A stretch of 64,000 bases of DNA, from positions 1 to 64,000 of the forward strand of contig CM035354.1 of NCBI GenBank assembly GCA_020137815.1, written 5' to 3'. Positions within the stretch are counted from its first letter, which is position 1, and each line of letters opens with the position of its first letter. This stretch comes from Hormiphora californensis. Lineage: Eukaryota; Ctenophora; Tentaculata; Cydippida; Pleurobrachiidae. The position numbers were made by a program, and so were the translations under genes. The notes under the pieces are model-generated. The model was given only the letters and a program-made list of their open reading frames with translations. It was not told the DNA's origin and made no database searches. Positions 1-48,130 of the stretch are shown here, piece by piece.

Positions 1-18
1 GCCATTTGGGAGGCTGAG

Positions 19-1837
19 TGGAGTGGAACAGTAGTGCAGATGTATGCAACGAAGGTAAAAGGAGTATTAAAGGGCCGGGATTTGCATTGTTGATTATCTC
101 ACGTTTTCGAGACGTGCAGCCTCAGAGGCCAAGGGTTTGTATATTGGCATAGGAGTATGATCACGATTGAACTACTAGTTATGATTTACCGTGATTTAGT
201 TGATGTTAATGAATATTGAATTTGAATTTACTGCTATTTGACATATTCTATCCCAGATTGCGGAGTCACGGGGGATGCAGGAGTGCTTGTTTCTCTCATT
301 CTCAGTGCCATCTCCAGCTTCATAGCGGTAGTAGGAGCAGGGGCAGTGATATGGTGGCAGATTGAAAGGGGATCCAGAATCAAATCTCAACTTCATATTG
401 GGCTAGCTATCACCGATATTGTTGCAGGTACAGTAATTTGAACCTTGTAACTTGGACATAAAACTAAGCTGACAGTAAAACAGTTGTAGAATCCTTCAAG
501 CTCTAAAGATCCCCTTCACCCCCCTGATTAACAAGCTCATCCCCCCTACTGTAGGTCTGGCAGGTGTTTGTTTCTGTTATACTCTCACCCTGGTAGATAC
601 CTGTGCCACCACCTCCCCAACCTTAACAGACAACTCTATGGAAACACTTCTAATAGCACAGAGTTACATATTCCTAGTTGCTTTCAAGATATCAGCCGGG
701 ATAGTGTGTTTTGTATCCATTCTGTTACCCCACACCACAGCAGCAGTACCCCGGTCGGTGGTAGGGTGGTGCCTGATCCTACACCTAACACACCTGATAA
801 CTACAGAAGTGGAGTTGCTGGGTTTCGAGCCAGCATCCTACTCTCTCCGACCATCTCTCCTTTACCTTCCTCAAAGTACTGATGAGTTCATGGTGGAGCA
901 CTTCAAGGAAATCCAGCCCTACGTGGAGTTGTATAAGAGCATTGTTCCCGTTACCATAGTAACCAGTGCGAGTCTAATATTGGCGTGTGCTGGCAAGCAC
1001 CACAGAACAGTTAACACCTTTCTAGTTCTGGTCAAACTAGTGCAACTACTGTGTGTTCCCGTCCTACTTATTGTTATTGAGGTGAATCCTAATGAGGTGA
1101 TGGGGAATACAATGTCTTCCCTCGCAATCAACTACTGCCTCGTGATCCTACCCCTCCTCCTGTTCTCTGCTCTACACCCCATCCTAGTGTCTCTATCTCA
1201 CTTCAAGTTGTGCAGTGCAGCGCAACTAGTGGGTGTGGATGTTGAGAAGACCCCAGAGGAGGCTCCTGAAGAGGTTGAGGAGGAGTATGTGTTTGATGAA
1301 AGTGATGTTGATCTTGATGCCATGCCAGAACTACATCTCCATGAAATGATACAGGACGCCTTGGATAACAAGCTGCCATCATTCTTCAGAAAGAAGGTGC
1401 TGAGAGATGAGAAGAAGGTGGATGAGTATGTGCAGGAGAGTCAGCAGAGAGCTGACGAGAGGAGAGACGAGATAGTACAGGTCCTAGAGGCGCGGACCAA
1501 GGAGAGAGAGTACCTGGTGAAACAGGCCCGGGATCAACTAAAGAAAGAAGGGAAGTTGGGGAGGGCGGCAGTTGCGGCTGGGTTAGCTGCTACTGCTAAC
1601 GGTGGTATTCCACCCACAAAGGCAAGGGAGGACCTGAACCTGGAGCTGGGACGAAAAGTTGTGGAGAAGAAGAAGAAGGGGGATAAGAAGGGGGAAACAG
1701 AGAAGAAGGGGGATAAGAAGGGGGAAACAGAGAGGGTGAAAGAGGAGAAGAAAGAAAGAAAGAAAGAGAAAAAGGGTAAGGAAGTTCCGCAAGAGGATGA
1801 AAATGAACCACCTACGTACGCCCAAGTAGAGAAATAA
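19..1837 (+). CDS. Seven-transmembrane GPCR-like protein, 5' partial (3 exons)
   Basis: Exons about 19-54, 257-427 and 555-1837 join in frame: donor after 54 (GAAG|GTAAAA), acceptor at 256 (CTATCCCAG), donor after 427 (GCAG|GTACAG), acceptor at 554 (TACTGTAG). Phases are 1 then 1. The product starts outside the window. It shows a short N-terminal ectodomain with a glycosylation motif (NSS), then seven hydrophobic segments. Segment 2 contains LAITDIVAG, resembling the class A LAxxD motif, and segment 7 ends SALHPILVSL at the usual NPxxY position. No DRY motif follows segment 3, so this is a divergent receptor-like protein rather than a clear class A member. The cytoplasmic tail of about 210 residues is acidic, then basic and coiled-coil-like; a K/G/E/T-rich 10-residue segment is duplicated by a DNA repeat at about 1675-1735. 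TAA stop at 1835-1837. No ligand can be inferred. Confidence 0.75.
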
Positions 1838-3119
1838 TTATTTAGTTACCCTAGAAGGAATTTGGTGACGCCTTACAACAACGAGAAGGAATTTGGTGAC
1901 GCCTCACAACGACGAGGTGACTGCCAACGAAGGAATGGGTTTTTAGAAAATTTGTGATCGGGAATTGTATATCTGTACTTGTTGTTTAACTTTTTAAAGA
2001 TCTTGTATGATTTTGATTACACTGATAAGCTGGTAGTTGGTTTCGTGTAGGGGTGGCTACGTCACCAAATAAGGTAGTTATTATACCATTATTACGTCGA
2101 CATCTCCTGCGTCACTCTTCCGGGATCAGCTTGATATCTAAACATTCCTTCTCTCGATCTGTCTTCCCTCTCTAAACAGTCCCCCCTTCCTTCCCTCTCT
2201 CTCTAAACAGTCCCTCCCTTCCTTCCCTCCCTCTCTACAAGTGATGGTCGCCACAGCAACTAAATATATACCTGCTGTAATTGTCGTACTGTCATGAGCT
2301 ACCAACGTGCCGCGTCAAGAAAACATCAACGCAGACCATTCTACATGTACTATTATAGCTAAAGTGAGGGGTGATGCGACGTATCTCAGGTTCCCATGAC
2401 GTCCATAGCGACCATTCAGTCAGGGTTGTTCCAGCTGAGAAACAGCTTTAGGGAATTCCAGGAAAACCACGATGGTCGACGCGGACAATGACGACAGTAA
2501 GACACTGAATGAAAAGAGTGTATGAAATAATGGCGGGGTACTATTATTTGTTTGATAGGGAGAGTTGACAGGGGAAACATTAGATGGGGATATTGAAATT
2601 GTTCTAACCCTCCTTTACATTTGTAAAACACAGTCCAGATAGGCAATATTGAGACAAACCTGTAGGTTTATACTGTAATAGAGCCCTGTAACTCTTTCTC
2701 TTCGCCGCGAGAGAGACTGATCTAAGCACTTCCGGGTCCCTCGATTGAAGGGTTGTAGTAACTTTAAGTAACGTTGTAGTAACTTACTAAGTTGAAAAAG
2801 AGATAATGTTTTGTAAAGGAGATAATGGTTGTAACGTCTACCAGAACAGCTAGCCAGAAGTTTGAGAAGAAAATGGTAGAAAAGAGAAAAGTGGTAACTG
2901 AGAAGAAAGATCTGAGAAAATCAAGGATTGAGTTCTAACCCTCCCTTTACAGGATCTAGCTAGGCAAGTTGTATCAATTTTTTAACCATTAATTATCACA
3001 TGCACAAAGAAAAAACAGCGATCTAAGTTTGATAGAGAATGTTATGCTGTGAAAAAACTTTTAAAAAACCACAACACAATCAACACTGTCTCTGCACTCA
3101 GATGGGCGCCGCTGTCTAT
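1838..3119. other. Intergenic / 3' flank with small repeats
   Basis: Holds the 3' flank of the receptor-like gene. A block around GGAATTTGGTGACGCC is repeated twice at about 1856-1910. A short dispersed motif, GGGGTGGCTACGTCACCAAA, lies near 2050 and recurs near 10570, 10605 and 11830. Two copies of another dispersed motif (GTTCTAACCCTCC then TTTACA) are at about 2601 and 2932. No open frame with splice support was seen. Confidence 0.5.
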
Positions 3120-3319
3120 TCAATACTCATCCACACTTTTATAGTCAAAGGAGCCAGAATTTAAAAATAGATCCCTCCTGTTCCCGGCTCTTTGGTCGGC
3201 TGCCAGCTTGGCTTTGTTAGCCAGGAGACTGGATAGGACATCACTAACAGTGGTTTCTTGAGATGAGTTGGTGGACGCAGGACCCTCCACTACTCCTGCC
3301 CGTCTAGTTGGTAGAGGCC
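3120..3319 (-). CDS. C-terminal coding exon, probably of the gene at 4555-8043
   Basis: On the minus strand a good acceptor (CCCTTCATTCCAG) precedes a 200-nt exon entered in phase 1, reading 65 residues to a TGA at 3122-3120. The peptide (starts PLPTRRAGVV, ends SFDYKSVDEY) has normal composition and a predicted amphipathic stretch DVLSSLLANKAKLAADQ. It lies downstream of and on the same strand as the four-exon gene at 4555-8043. A matching phase-1 donor in that gene's last exon was not found with confidence, so an intermediate exon or a consensus error near 4.0-4.6 kb is likely. It could instead belong to a separate gene. Confidence 0.6.
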
Positions 3320-4213
3320 CTGGAATGAAGGGTTGTTAAATGTCGAGCAGTTGGTGTCCCAACAAAGAAGCTGAGAGATAGGACGAGGATGGGACGAGGG
3401 GGGTAGAGACTGGGAATTTGGGATGAGACAATTCAATGATCATGTACTAGCTGCCGGTACAATATTATTATTTGTACAGAAGGGGATAACCTTAACTGCA
3501 TGTAAACAACAATGAACAATGAACGTATTATTATTTCTAACCGTTAAAAAGTTGATCAGTCTATAACAGGGGGTCTGGCACATTCCAACACACTCGGTCT
3601 GTGATTTCTTCTTACTTGACGTCACTATGATCTGAGAATACGTCTGACTTGCTGGGTCTGAGGGAAAGGTCATTGAGTTGATGTAGTTGATGATTGAGTT
3701 TGACGTGATTGTGAACCACAATTTATAATGTTATTGATAGTATTGAACTAGTGCATGAGCTGATCAAAAGTCAAGTTTGTGCAAAAGATAGTAATTAGTG
3801 GTTGAGTGATTGTAGATATATCAATCATAATGATAATCTCATCAGATGTATGTGGTTTTAACATAACCCCAATTTTTTCCCCCTCTTCTCCTACCCCTGA
3901 CTCTGACTGGTAATCTTCCTTTTGGCTCTTATCCCCCTTCCCTATCCTTCCTCTCAACAATCTCAATTTTTCCTTTTCCTGGTACGACTTGTCCTCCTTT
4001 ACGACTTTCCCCACCTCTTGGGACGCTTTCTCCCTTTACTTTTTTCTTAAACCGAAACATTGTCCCCTAATTACCGGTGCACTGCTTGTTGACTGAGAAT
4101 TTTTTAACGTTTCAAAACCCGCGAATTTCCTCCCCCTTTTCACGTTTCCAAAAAAAACAGTACTCGGTGGGGCAGCAACGGATCTAGATAGTATGAGAAT
4201 CAGTGTAAGGTAT

Positions 4214-4248
<35 letters not shown>

Positions 4249-4554
4249 CGTTTTTTTTTTTGGGTGTGGGGGGTTTTTTTGGTTTTGGTTTCACAAAAAA
4301 AGGGGTATGTATGACAAAAAAAACACCCTAAATACCTTATGGGCACAATAGTGTTGTCCGACACAGGACACCCATGCAGCTGACAAACACTTGATATCTG
4401 CAGGTGATTGGAAAGACATACCGTTGTTGTTTCGTCTCCGGGTGTGTTGACTCAAAAGAGTCTTGAAAAAAGGGGAAAATGTCTCTTCCTTTTTATCTTT
4501 TCACGCGATCTGCCTTCCCCTTTTTTCTTAAAAACCCCCTCTTCTTCTTCTCTT
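3320..4554. other. Intronic or intergenic stretch with uncertain consensus
   Basis: Contains a minus-strand lysine/glutamate-rich frame at 3748-4014 without an ATG or clear splice sites, a run of over 30 G followed by T runs at about 4217-4262, and homopolymer-rich sequence around 4450-4560. The last resembles the low-quality sequence at 50.4-53.2 kb. A missed exon linking 4555 to 3319 could be hidden here. Confidence 0.4.
4216..4262. repeat. Long poly-G then poly-T tract
   Basis: An uninterrupted G run of more than 30 bases is followed by C, G and a T run. Such runs are sequencing- and assembly-sensitive, and their true length should not be trusted. Confidence 0.8.
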
Positions 4555-7500
4555 TCAACGTCCTTTCATCTTCTCTTCATCCTCTCTGTTCCTCCCCGGA
4601 TCCACTGAGGTTATCCCGAATTGAGACCTCTTAAAGTTTTCCTTTCTGACTCTCTCCAGTTTCTCCTGAAGACCATGTTCCTCAGGGTTATCTTTCATTA
4701 ACCTCACAATCCCATCCAGTTTACAAAAATATTCTTCCTCTTGATCGTTTAGAAAGTTAGAGAGATTCACTTTTGGAGCGGTATCATTGGAGGGATTACC
4801 AGTACCACGTTGTAACCTCTCCTTCCCATGTTCCCTTCGTTTCGGTTTGGGGGGCGGTTGGTGGACAGACTGATCCGCAGACTCAGTAAACTTGACGTGT
4901 CTGTTTGCCATGTGAGCTGCATCTGTCACTGCTCTCTGTACTCCCTCTTGTTGGCGTGGGTGTACACCTGTCTTACTGGCTACTAACATCCTCTCTATAG
5001 CACAGAATATGCTACTCTCTCCCTCCTTTGGAACACCACTATCGGGTGGAGGGGCTGGAACGTGGTCTGGTGATGAGGTGGTGTCTAGTATCTGCTGGAG
5101 GGAGGGTGTTGTAAAGTCCTCAGATCCTAGAGGGGAGACCGTCTCCAAGGTAACATCACGCCGCAATTCAGAGGGATGTTGCTGGTGAGATATACTGTTG
5201 GGGTAGAGCAGGAAGGCGTGTACTGTTTCCCCATCAATGTCAATAGAACCAGTCTCTAGGAACCGGATTAACCATTCTTGGGTCGACTCTAGTGTAACAA
5301 CAACCACCTTCGTTTTCTCTCTCGTGACCTATGTAGAACTTGGTATTATGTACAATGTACAATGTATAACAGTGTAGAGTGTTAGAGGGCCGGGGCAAGA
5401 TTCCTGACCCAAAACAATGTCTGACAAAGTGTACCCATTTAGTAGGGGGACCACCATGGTACCCCCTCCCCCCTCTAGCGCCCCCTCCACCCTCCCCCAC
5501 CCCCTCTAGCGCCTCCTCCACCCTTCCTCTCTAGCGCCTCCTCCACCCTCCACCCTCCACCCTCCACCCTCCACCCTCCACCCTCCACCCTCCACCCTCC
5601 ACCCTCCACCCTCCACCCTCCACCCTCCACCCTCCACCCTCCACCCTCCACCCTCCACCCTCCACCCTCCACCCTCCACCCTCCACCCTCCACCCTCCAC
5701 CCTCCACCCTCCACCCTCCACCCTCTACCCTCCACCCTCCTCCCTCCACCCTCCACCCTCCACCCTCCACCCTCCACCCTCCACCCTCCACCCTCCACCC
5801 TCCACCCTCCACCCTCCACCCTCCACCCTCCACCCTCCACCCTCCACCCTCCACCCTCCACCCTCCACCCTCCACCCTCCACCCTCCACCCTCCACCCTC
5901 CACCCTCCACCCTCCACCCTCCACCCTCCACCCTCCACCCTCCACCCTCCACCCTCCACCCTCCACCCTCCACCCTCCACCCTCCACCCTCCACCCTCCA
6001 TCCTCCATCCTCCACCCTCTAGCATGAACTTACCGAGTTGGAGATGCGTTTTATTTTCTTGATTGGAAACTGTTTCTTTATGAGTGCTCGCATTACTGTG
6101 GCTACAGAGGTCGTCAGACTGACAGGTTTCAGAATCAGGTAGAACGTGCTAACTGCTTGATTTGAGGGTATCTCACGGACCTGCAGGTGAAGGGGTTGGT
6201 TACCATGTAACCATGGTTACGAAGGCGTAAGGGGTTGGTAATCATAGTTACCCCTCCCTTGCCAGCGGGGGTGTGTGGTAAATTGTGAGTGAGTGCCTTG
6301 CTCCCACTATATATCATGGCCCCACTGTGTAACCAATTAAACTGTGAATGTGTGTGGTAAACTGTGGGGGGATGCTGCATTGGAGGACTTCATGAAACTC
6401 ATTATAGTAGGCCAGGGTAGGATAGAAAGCAGGGACAAATTAATTGACCCAAAGGTAATAATAATGGGAGTCTGTTTTGGAACTGGTCTAGTTGTTATAC
6501 TACACTGGTTTTCCAGTAGTAGTAGTAACTGGATTTATAATAGGATTTGGTTCTAAACCTCCCTTTACATTTGTATACTACTGGATTCTAACCCTATTAT
6601 AGGGGTTGGTTCTAAACCTCCCTTTACATTTGTATACTACTGGATTCTAACCCTATTATTATAGGGGTTGGTTCTATTGACGTCAATCTAGGGTTAGAGA
6701 GGCTAGTTCAGCGATTACCTTCGACCGAAATTGAGCTCCGTAAATCATAGAACAGAGATGCAGAGAGAGAGAGAAAGAGAAAGAGAGAGAGAGAGAGTGT
6801 GTGTGTGATAGAGAAAACAAGGTTATGTTTTATGAGGCCAAGGAGTGAAGGAGATCAGGGAGATTGAGATGTGAAAAATATCAAACAAACAAACAAACAA
6901 ACAAACAAACAACTCACTGAACATCCTCCTGGCATGACGAGAGGTAATTTGGATTTTAGGAACTGTATATCGTTCTTCTCAGCACACACAACGAAACCAC
7001 GAGCTGCCTCCACAACTAGGAGAGAGAGATTGTTACGTTAACTAGGAGGGAGAGAGAGGGGAGGTTTAGTTAGAAAGGGTGGGTAACCAAATAATTGATA
7101 GGAGTTAAGCTGCCCAACAAAATAAAATCGCAGCTGCTGTAGTTCATAAACCTGATAGTATGCTGACGTATTTGAATTCCCTCTTGAGGAATGCAGAAAA
7201 GTGTTCTCGTTTAAGGAAGCCCTCTGACAACTTGTTCACATATAACAACTGAGAGTTGTTTCCTTCAGTTCGGAACTGTGCTGGTGAGACCTGCTCGTAA
7301 TATTCTGCTTCCAGTTCACTGACGTCAAGAGAGGACTCAGATTTATCAATTGAGTGTTTTGACCGGCCCCATCCTCCTGATCCCCCTCCTGGTCCCCCTC
7401 CTCCTGCACCTCCTGCATATCCCGAATCATGGGAACTCATCCGTCGAAGGGGCTGTGGCTTATCAACCCTCTCTTCGTCAAAGGTTGATTTGATACTTTT

Positions 7501-8043
7501 TGTATTTACTGTAGAGGAATGGGTAGTGGCAGGGCAACTACTAGCAATAACTGGGTTGTTGGAGTCTGGGTTGTCTGGATGCGCAGATGTATCCGGTAAG
7601 TGGCTAGCTGCCTTGGTATTTACAGGATCAGCAATTGACTGGTCACTGGTATAATTCACAGGAGCACCAATTGAGTTGTTAATTTCACCAATTGAGTTGT
7701 TAATTTCACCAATTGAGTTGTTACTGGGAGCACTATTAAAGTTGTTAATCGCAGCACTATTAGAGTGGTTAGTGGCACTAGTTGAGTGGTTAGTGGCAGC
7801 TCTCTCAGTCCAACTATGATCACGTGCAGGTGGTGATGGGGTAGTGAGGCGGATTCCTGGAACCTCCTCCTTTGGAGATGATAGAACGAAACTATACTGA
7901 GAGGCCCCTGCAGCAGTAACTGCAGAGTCTTTCGGTGCAAAACTCGCAAACAATGGGTGCGGAGGACGGAGGTGACTTTCACCGCGTGTATTGGGTATGA
8001 AGAAGGGTTTTCTTGATGATCGAGGTGCAGACCTATTGGCCAT
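4555..8043 (-). CDS. Unrecognised protein, possible RRM-like fold (4 exons)
   Basis: Exons on the minus strand: 8043-7152, 7015-6918, 6180-6034, 5328-4555; all phases agree (1, 0, 0). The ATG at 8043 has a good context (ACCCATGG). Splice signals are CTATCAG|GTTTAT, TCTCTCTCCTAG, TTCA|GTGAGT, CTTCACCTGCAG, AACTCG|GTAAGT and TTCTACATAG. About 636 aa if translation ends at the TGA at 4555; a further exon at 3120-3319 probably replaces that end. Residues 1-220 are Ser/Asn/Pro-rich and look disordered, including a tandem NNSIGEI repeat and a Gly-rich run. Residues about 270-440, spread over four exons, look globular. The pattern FYLILKPVS / helix / IKKIKRISNS / TKVVVVTLES / helix / IDIDGETVHAF has the strand-helix order of an RRM-type fold; that is inference, and no RNP aromatic signature is clear. 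The C terminus is charged. Confidence 0.75.
5522..6019. repeat. 7-bp minisatellite (CCACCCT)n in an intron
   Basis: About 70 copies of CCACCCT (TGGAGGG on the minus strand), with a few variants near 5725-5745 and 5999-6012. The array lies wholly in the last confirmed intron (6033-5329) of the minus-strand gene and starts about 15 nt after its donor. The long glycine/tryptophan frames it creates are not genes. G-rich on the transcribed strand, it could form quadruplexes (inference). Confidence 0.9.
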
Positions 8044-9834
<1,791 letters not shown>

Positions 9835-9837
9835 TTG

Positions 9838-10157
9838 TTAGGGTTGGACGAAGGACTCCTGCCGCTCGGAGGTGTTCACTCAACTTCTTATCAGAGGTAT
9901 GTCTCCCAATATAAGTGGCTTCACACTTATTACACAGTAGTTTGTAGACAGCACCTCTCGATCAATGGACAAAGTTTACAATTAACAGGGTTATTCAGAC
10001 TACACTTAGGCGAGTCTAGTAGCCTCGAAGCAGTAAGGGTTGACCGTAGTGTACGCCCTGGCAGGAATGCAGGTGTTATGGGTAATTTCTTCTTTTTCAG
10101 GTAAGCACGCACTCGTTTGGAAACCAAATTTTCAAACTTGGTTATGGCATGAACCAC
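9838..10157 (-). pseudogene. Decayed Penelope-like retroelement, GIY-YIG region
   Basis: The minus strand encodes a segment beginning near FENLVSKRVRAYLKK and running through RTLRSTLTASRLL to NCKLCPLIERC. In a shifted frame this is followed by CNKCEATYIGRHTSDKK and LSEHLRAAG. A CxxC cluster, then a Y-I-G-R motif, then an EHL motif is characteristic of the C-terminal GIY-YIG endonuclease of Penelope-like elements. The frame change near 9935-9945 and the absence of a reverse transcriptase nearby mark it as a relic. The family call rests on motif memory, not a search. Confidence 0.55.
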
Positions 10158-12170
10158 TAAACCTCCAATTTTTAGAATTTTATCTCATCGGGAAGGTTAA
10201 ATTTCTGATCACATAGAAATGTCAAATCTCCGTACTACATGCTTTGGTGAGGCAACAGGAAATGATAAGATATCGCAATGAAAATGAACGTTTTAGTCTT
10301 TGCCGGTATATCATTCCGATTCAAAATTGTCTGAAAATCGTTCTATAACTGGCCCGAAGCTGTATCTCAAAAGGGAAAAATTCGACAGCTGTTTCAAGTT
10401 TTTAACATCTTTTAGTTATCTCCCGTTAGTACTCAAATTACCAATTCAGATGCAACTTTTAATTTCTGTGTCGAGTAAAGTCACCCACTCGCCTGACTGT
10501 ATTCGGGGAAATCGACCTCCTCTGGATCAGCTGCTTGGATATCAAATCACAAGGCTAGTGCAGTAGGGTTGGCTGCGTCACCAAATCACACTGCTAGTTT
10601 TATAGGGGTGGCTGCGTCACCAAATCACATCAGCAAAGGGAAACGATTCAAATGGTTACCCGGGCTACACAAGCGGCAGCGTTTTGTCAAACAAATGTTT
10701 CACTACCGCGGAGAGTAGACCGTCAGTGACAGAAATGTACAAAGAAATTTGAGGTTCTTATAGAAAACGTTGTTTTTCATATATGGAATGATCAGGGCCA
10801 GAGTTCTGAGAGTGAGTTGAACAATGGTCAGAACATTGAGACTCACTTTCAGTTCTCCCTGGTCAATTTGAGTGATCTTTTTGTTAAATAGTTTAGTTAT
10901 TTCTTTGCCATGCTACGGTGTGAGAACTGACAGACAATTGTTTCTCTCGTTGACATGCATTAAAGCTACTTCACCTCTCCATATTATAGGTTCTAGCTAA
11001 AACTTGTCAATTTAAGGTGCTGATATTTCTTACACAACAATCTGACATAGGAAATGAGTATACTTCTTGTAATAACCCTTTATTTGTTCATTTTGTAAAA
11101 CTGATCCAATTCCTACATACAAACTCAGTAATTCCAATCCCTGCAGAAGTGAAACCCTTGCCAACTCTTTCCAATGTTCCACTTCATTGCCATATATACC
11201 CCGATACATGAGCTAAGGTATTGGAATTATAGAGCTGAAGATGAAATGAGCAGGATGTTATTCATTGTGGTAGTATTGTTCATTATTTGCAACAGCACAA
11301 CACTGTGGTAGGAGTGTAGTTCCCTTCGTGCTACCCAGTTGTTGAACAGAAGAAACATCATCCAAACATACACCCCGTGCCTGAAGAAAGTTTAACCTCG
11401 GACGAAAAATGTCCCCTAAGCTGACTTCACTAGGGTCTTCAGATAGGTATTTGGAGTGGATCCATGGATATCTGTATACTTGTGTAAATGGGCCTTTCGG
11501 CAAAAAATATTAGCGAAATATTACAACAAATTCTCGTAATATCATAATAACTAGCATCTCTATCAAAGAGTAATAATCTCCGCTCAAAATAAAAAATATG
11601 GCAAATAATATCGTTCTGAAAATTTTCAATAAAGATTGCTAAGCAACAATTTTAAAGCTAGTCACACCTCAGCTCAGACGGGATATAATTTAAAATTAAA
11701 TTAGGATCCCAAAATTAAACAACCCAAAAAGGCCACATTCGGACCCCAATTTACCGGAACCCTGATTTACCTTGGTGATGACATCCCCATTACGTGATGA
11801 CATCCCCTATTACTGTGCGCGGCTAGTGTAGGGGTGGCTGCGTCACCAATGATTTACCTGGCAAAACCCTTTTCCCCAAGCATCCCGGTAAATCGGGGTC
11901 CGACTGTATATCGCTGAATCTAGAATTCATCGCGTTTCATAGTTTCACAACTTTTACCGAAGAATATGTAATTTATACATTCATAACTGCGTAACTGCGT
12001 AACTGAAGTAGGTATTCAATAACCATAATCTGATCGAGTTTCAAGAACTGCTGTGACTAAATATGACATTATCAAATAGAATTGAAAAATAATATTTTTT
12101 GCAAAAATACCAACCCATCAAATATATTTTTTCTGACGAGCTGTGTTTTAGCTTTGTGCTAATCTCTAAG
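10158..12170. other. Non-coding stretch
   Basis: No gene is supported. Two copies of a GGCTGCGTCACCAAATCACA motif at about 10570 and 10605 and a third near 11830 indicate a short dispersed repeat. A minus-strand frame at 11258-11503 has fairly normal composition but no start or splice support. The rest is AT-rich unique-looking sequence. Confidence 0.4.
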
Positions 12171-12173
12171 CGA

Positions 12174-12555
12174 TGAGGCATACTGAAGTTGGTGGCGTGC
12201 GTTGAGATTTCAATCGCGTGACACACACACTGATGTTCGAAGTTCGAAGTTTCGCGGAATTATGGAATCAACCATTTTTTACTGAGAAATCATTTCCAAG
12301 AGGCTAATTTCTTTACTGCTACATCTCTCGAGGTGTCCTTTTTAAGAACTGAGCTGTCAGCTCAATGCTCTGACCGCTGAGTTCTCGCGCTCCGAGAAAC
12401 GAGAATGGGTCAGGCCAATGCTCTGACAGGAACTGAGTCAATTTCATCATTTTTGGCTAATCTGGTCAAAGTTAATCCCAATTCACCAAAAATACCAACA
12501 ACTGTGAAATTGACTCAGTATGGATCACACGACCAACTTCAGTATGTCTCCTGCC
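12174..12555. mobile_element. Foldback/MITE copy (ACACTGAAGTTG family), rearranged
   Basis: Begins near GAGGCATACTGAAGTTGG and ends near CCAACTTCAGTATGTCTCC. Inside are GAAGTTCGAAGTTTCGCGG and a CATCTCTCGAGGTGTCCTTT block that also occur in the copies at 54.55-55.0 kb and 59.6-59.87 kb. A segment of roughly 85 bp at about 12343-12430 (CAGCTCAATGCTCTGACC onward) interrupts this copy; related sequence lies near 28825-28865. Confidence 0.65.
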
Positions 12556-12572
12556 TAATAGCTCCATGGTGT

Positions 12573-46672
<34,100 letters not shown>

Positions 46673-48070
46673 GATATGATCACCCTGCCTCCAGCTATAA
46701 AATAACAGTATAACGGTTATCAAAAGTCATGTTTTCAATCAGGAATCTTTCTATCTTGTCTACCAATCAGCTAGTTACTAGTATATCAAATACAAAGTAA
46801 TACAAGATTTAATAAGCAAAGATAGTATATCAAATAGATCATTCTCAAATTCTAACCCTGCTATGTTTTTTTGTAAAGCAATGAAGCATCTGGGCGAATG
46901 CCTAATTCGGCATTTACCCGGGCGGCGGGCAGGGATTAAATACATGTACAATGTAGAATCTCTCGGTAACAAAATTACCCTTCGCATGCTGCAGTAAGGT
47001 ATTAGGGGACACTTTAACATCCCTGTAAGGTTACAATAGAGGTCGCTATATAACCACTAGAATCTCAAGGGGGTAACTCGATGGCGAGCACAATCAAGCT
47101 CACAACTACAGAGGGGCCGAATCTCATTTGATCTGTTTGTACATCATGAAACAACGGCAGCGATTGTAAAGCCATATTATATTCTGAATCATATTGTGTG
47201 AGCCGTGGGTGTCTGTGAAGGTCTTCTACCGGAACAATCACAGGTGTGGTGGACCATAGCTGGCCACATTAATAATAATAATATTCCGCGCTTATATACC
47301 GCCCATACCCGACGGAAACATGTCAAAATATTGGCGATGTTCCGATGAGTCATCAGAGCGGTATATCCTAGAGTAAAAATATCGCACACGAACAATTCTG
47401 GTTGAAAAAGACAATATATGGAAAACCAAATTAACTGGACTTATCAAACTGGGGGAATAACTGGTCCCATAAACCTGTAGATATAATTTTAAACACGCTA
47501 TACTCACACCTGCTCAAAAAAGGATACCAGATAGTGATTTAATAACATGACTAGAGAGAGGATGACACTGATTGCCCGCAGACCTCACAACTACAACAAA
47601 CATTACAACTCAGCCATGGGTTCCCCATCACCCACTCCAAATGCACCAACGAAGAGATGTGTTTTCACATTCAAATAATTTATTTGTTACGTCTACAATT
47701 AAAACAATTTTATGCTAGATCAACGATTATTAGTTGGAGATTATTGTTGAAAAGCTTTAAGCTAGCATGATTGTTAAGATATTGCAGCTAAAAAAGGGGT
47801 TGCGAAAGTAAATTTATGTAGTCTTAATCCGAGAATCACTAAATACTGATATTTTTATTTATATTAATCACCACCCACAATCACAAACAGTTTATCTCTC
47901 CCTCTCTCTCCCTCTCTCTATCTCATATCTGGATTTATCCCAGTCAACCTGCTTTGCTTTGCTTTTTTCTTTCTCTCCCTCTATCTATCCTATCTTTATC
48001 TTCATCTTCATCTGATCTCTCTACCTTCAACTTGATCACAGATCCTTCTCTTATCAGATAAGAGAGATAA

Positions 48071-48130
<60 letters not shown>

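Noticed and set aside
3748-4014. 88-aa lysine-rich minus frame as an exon of the 4555-8043 gene
   Set aside because: No ATG, no convincing splice sites, low complexity; left as uncertain sequence.
5475-6025. Long glycine/tryptophan-rich frames on the minus strand
   Set aside because: They translate the 7-bp TGGAGGG repeat in all three frames and lie within an intron.
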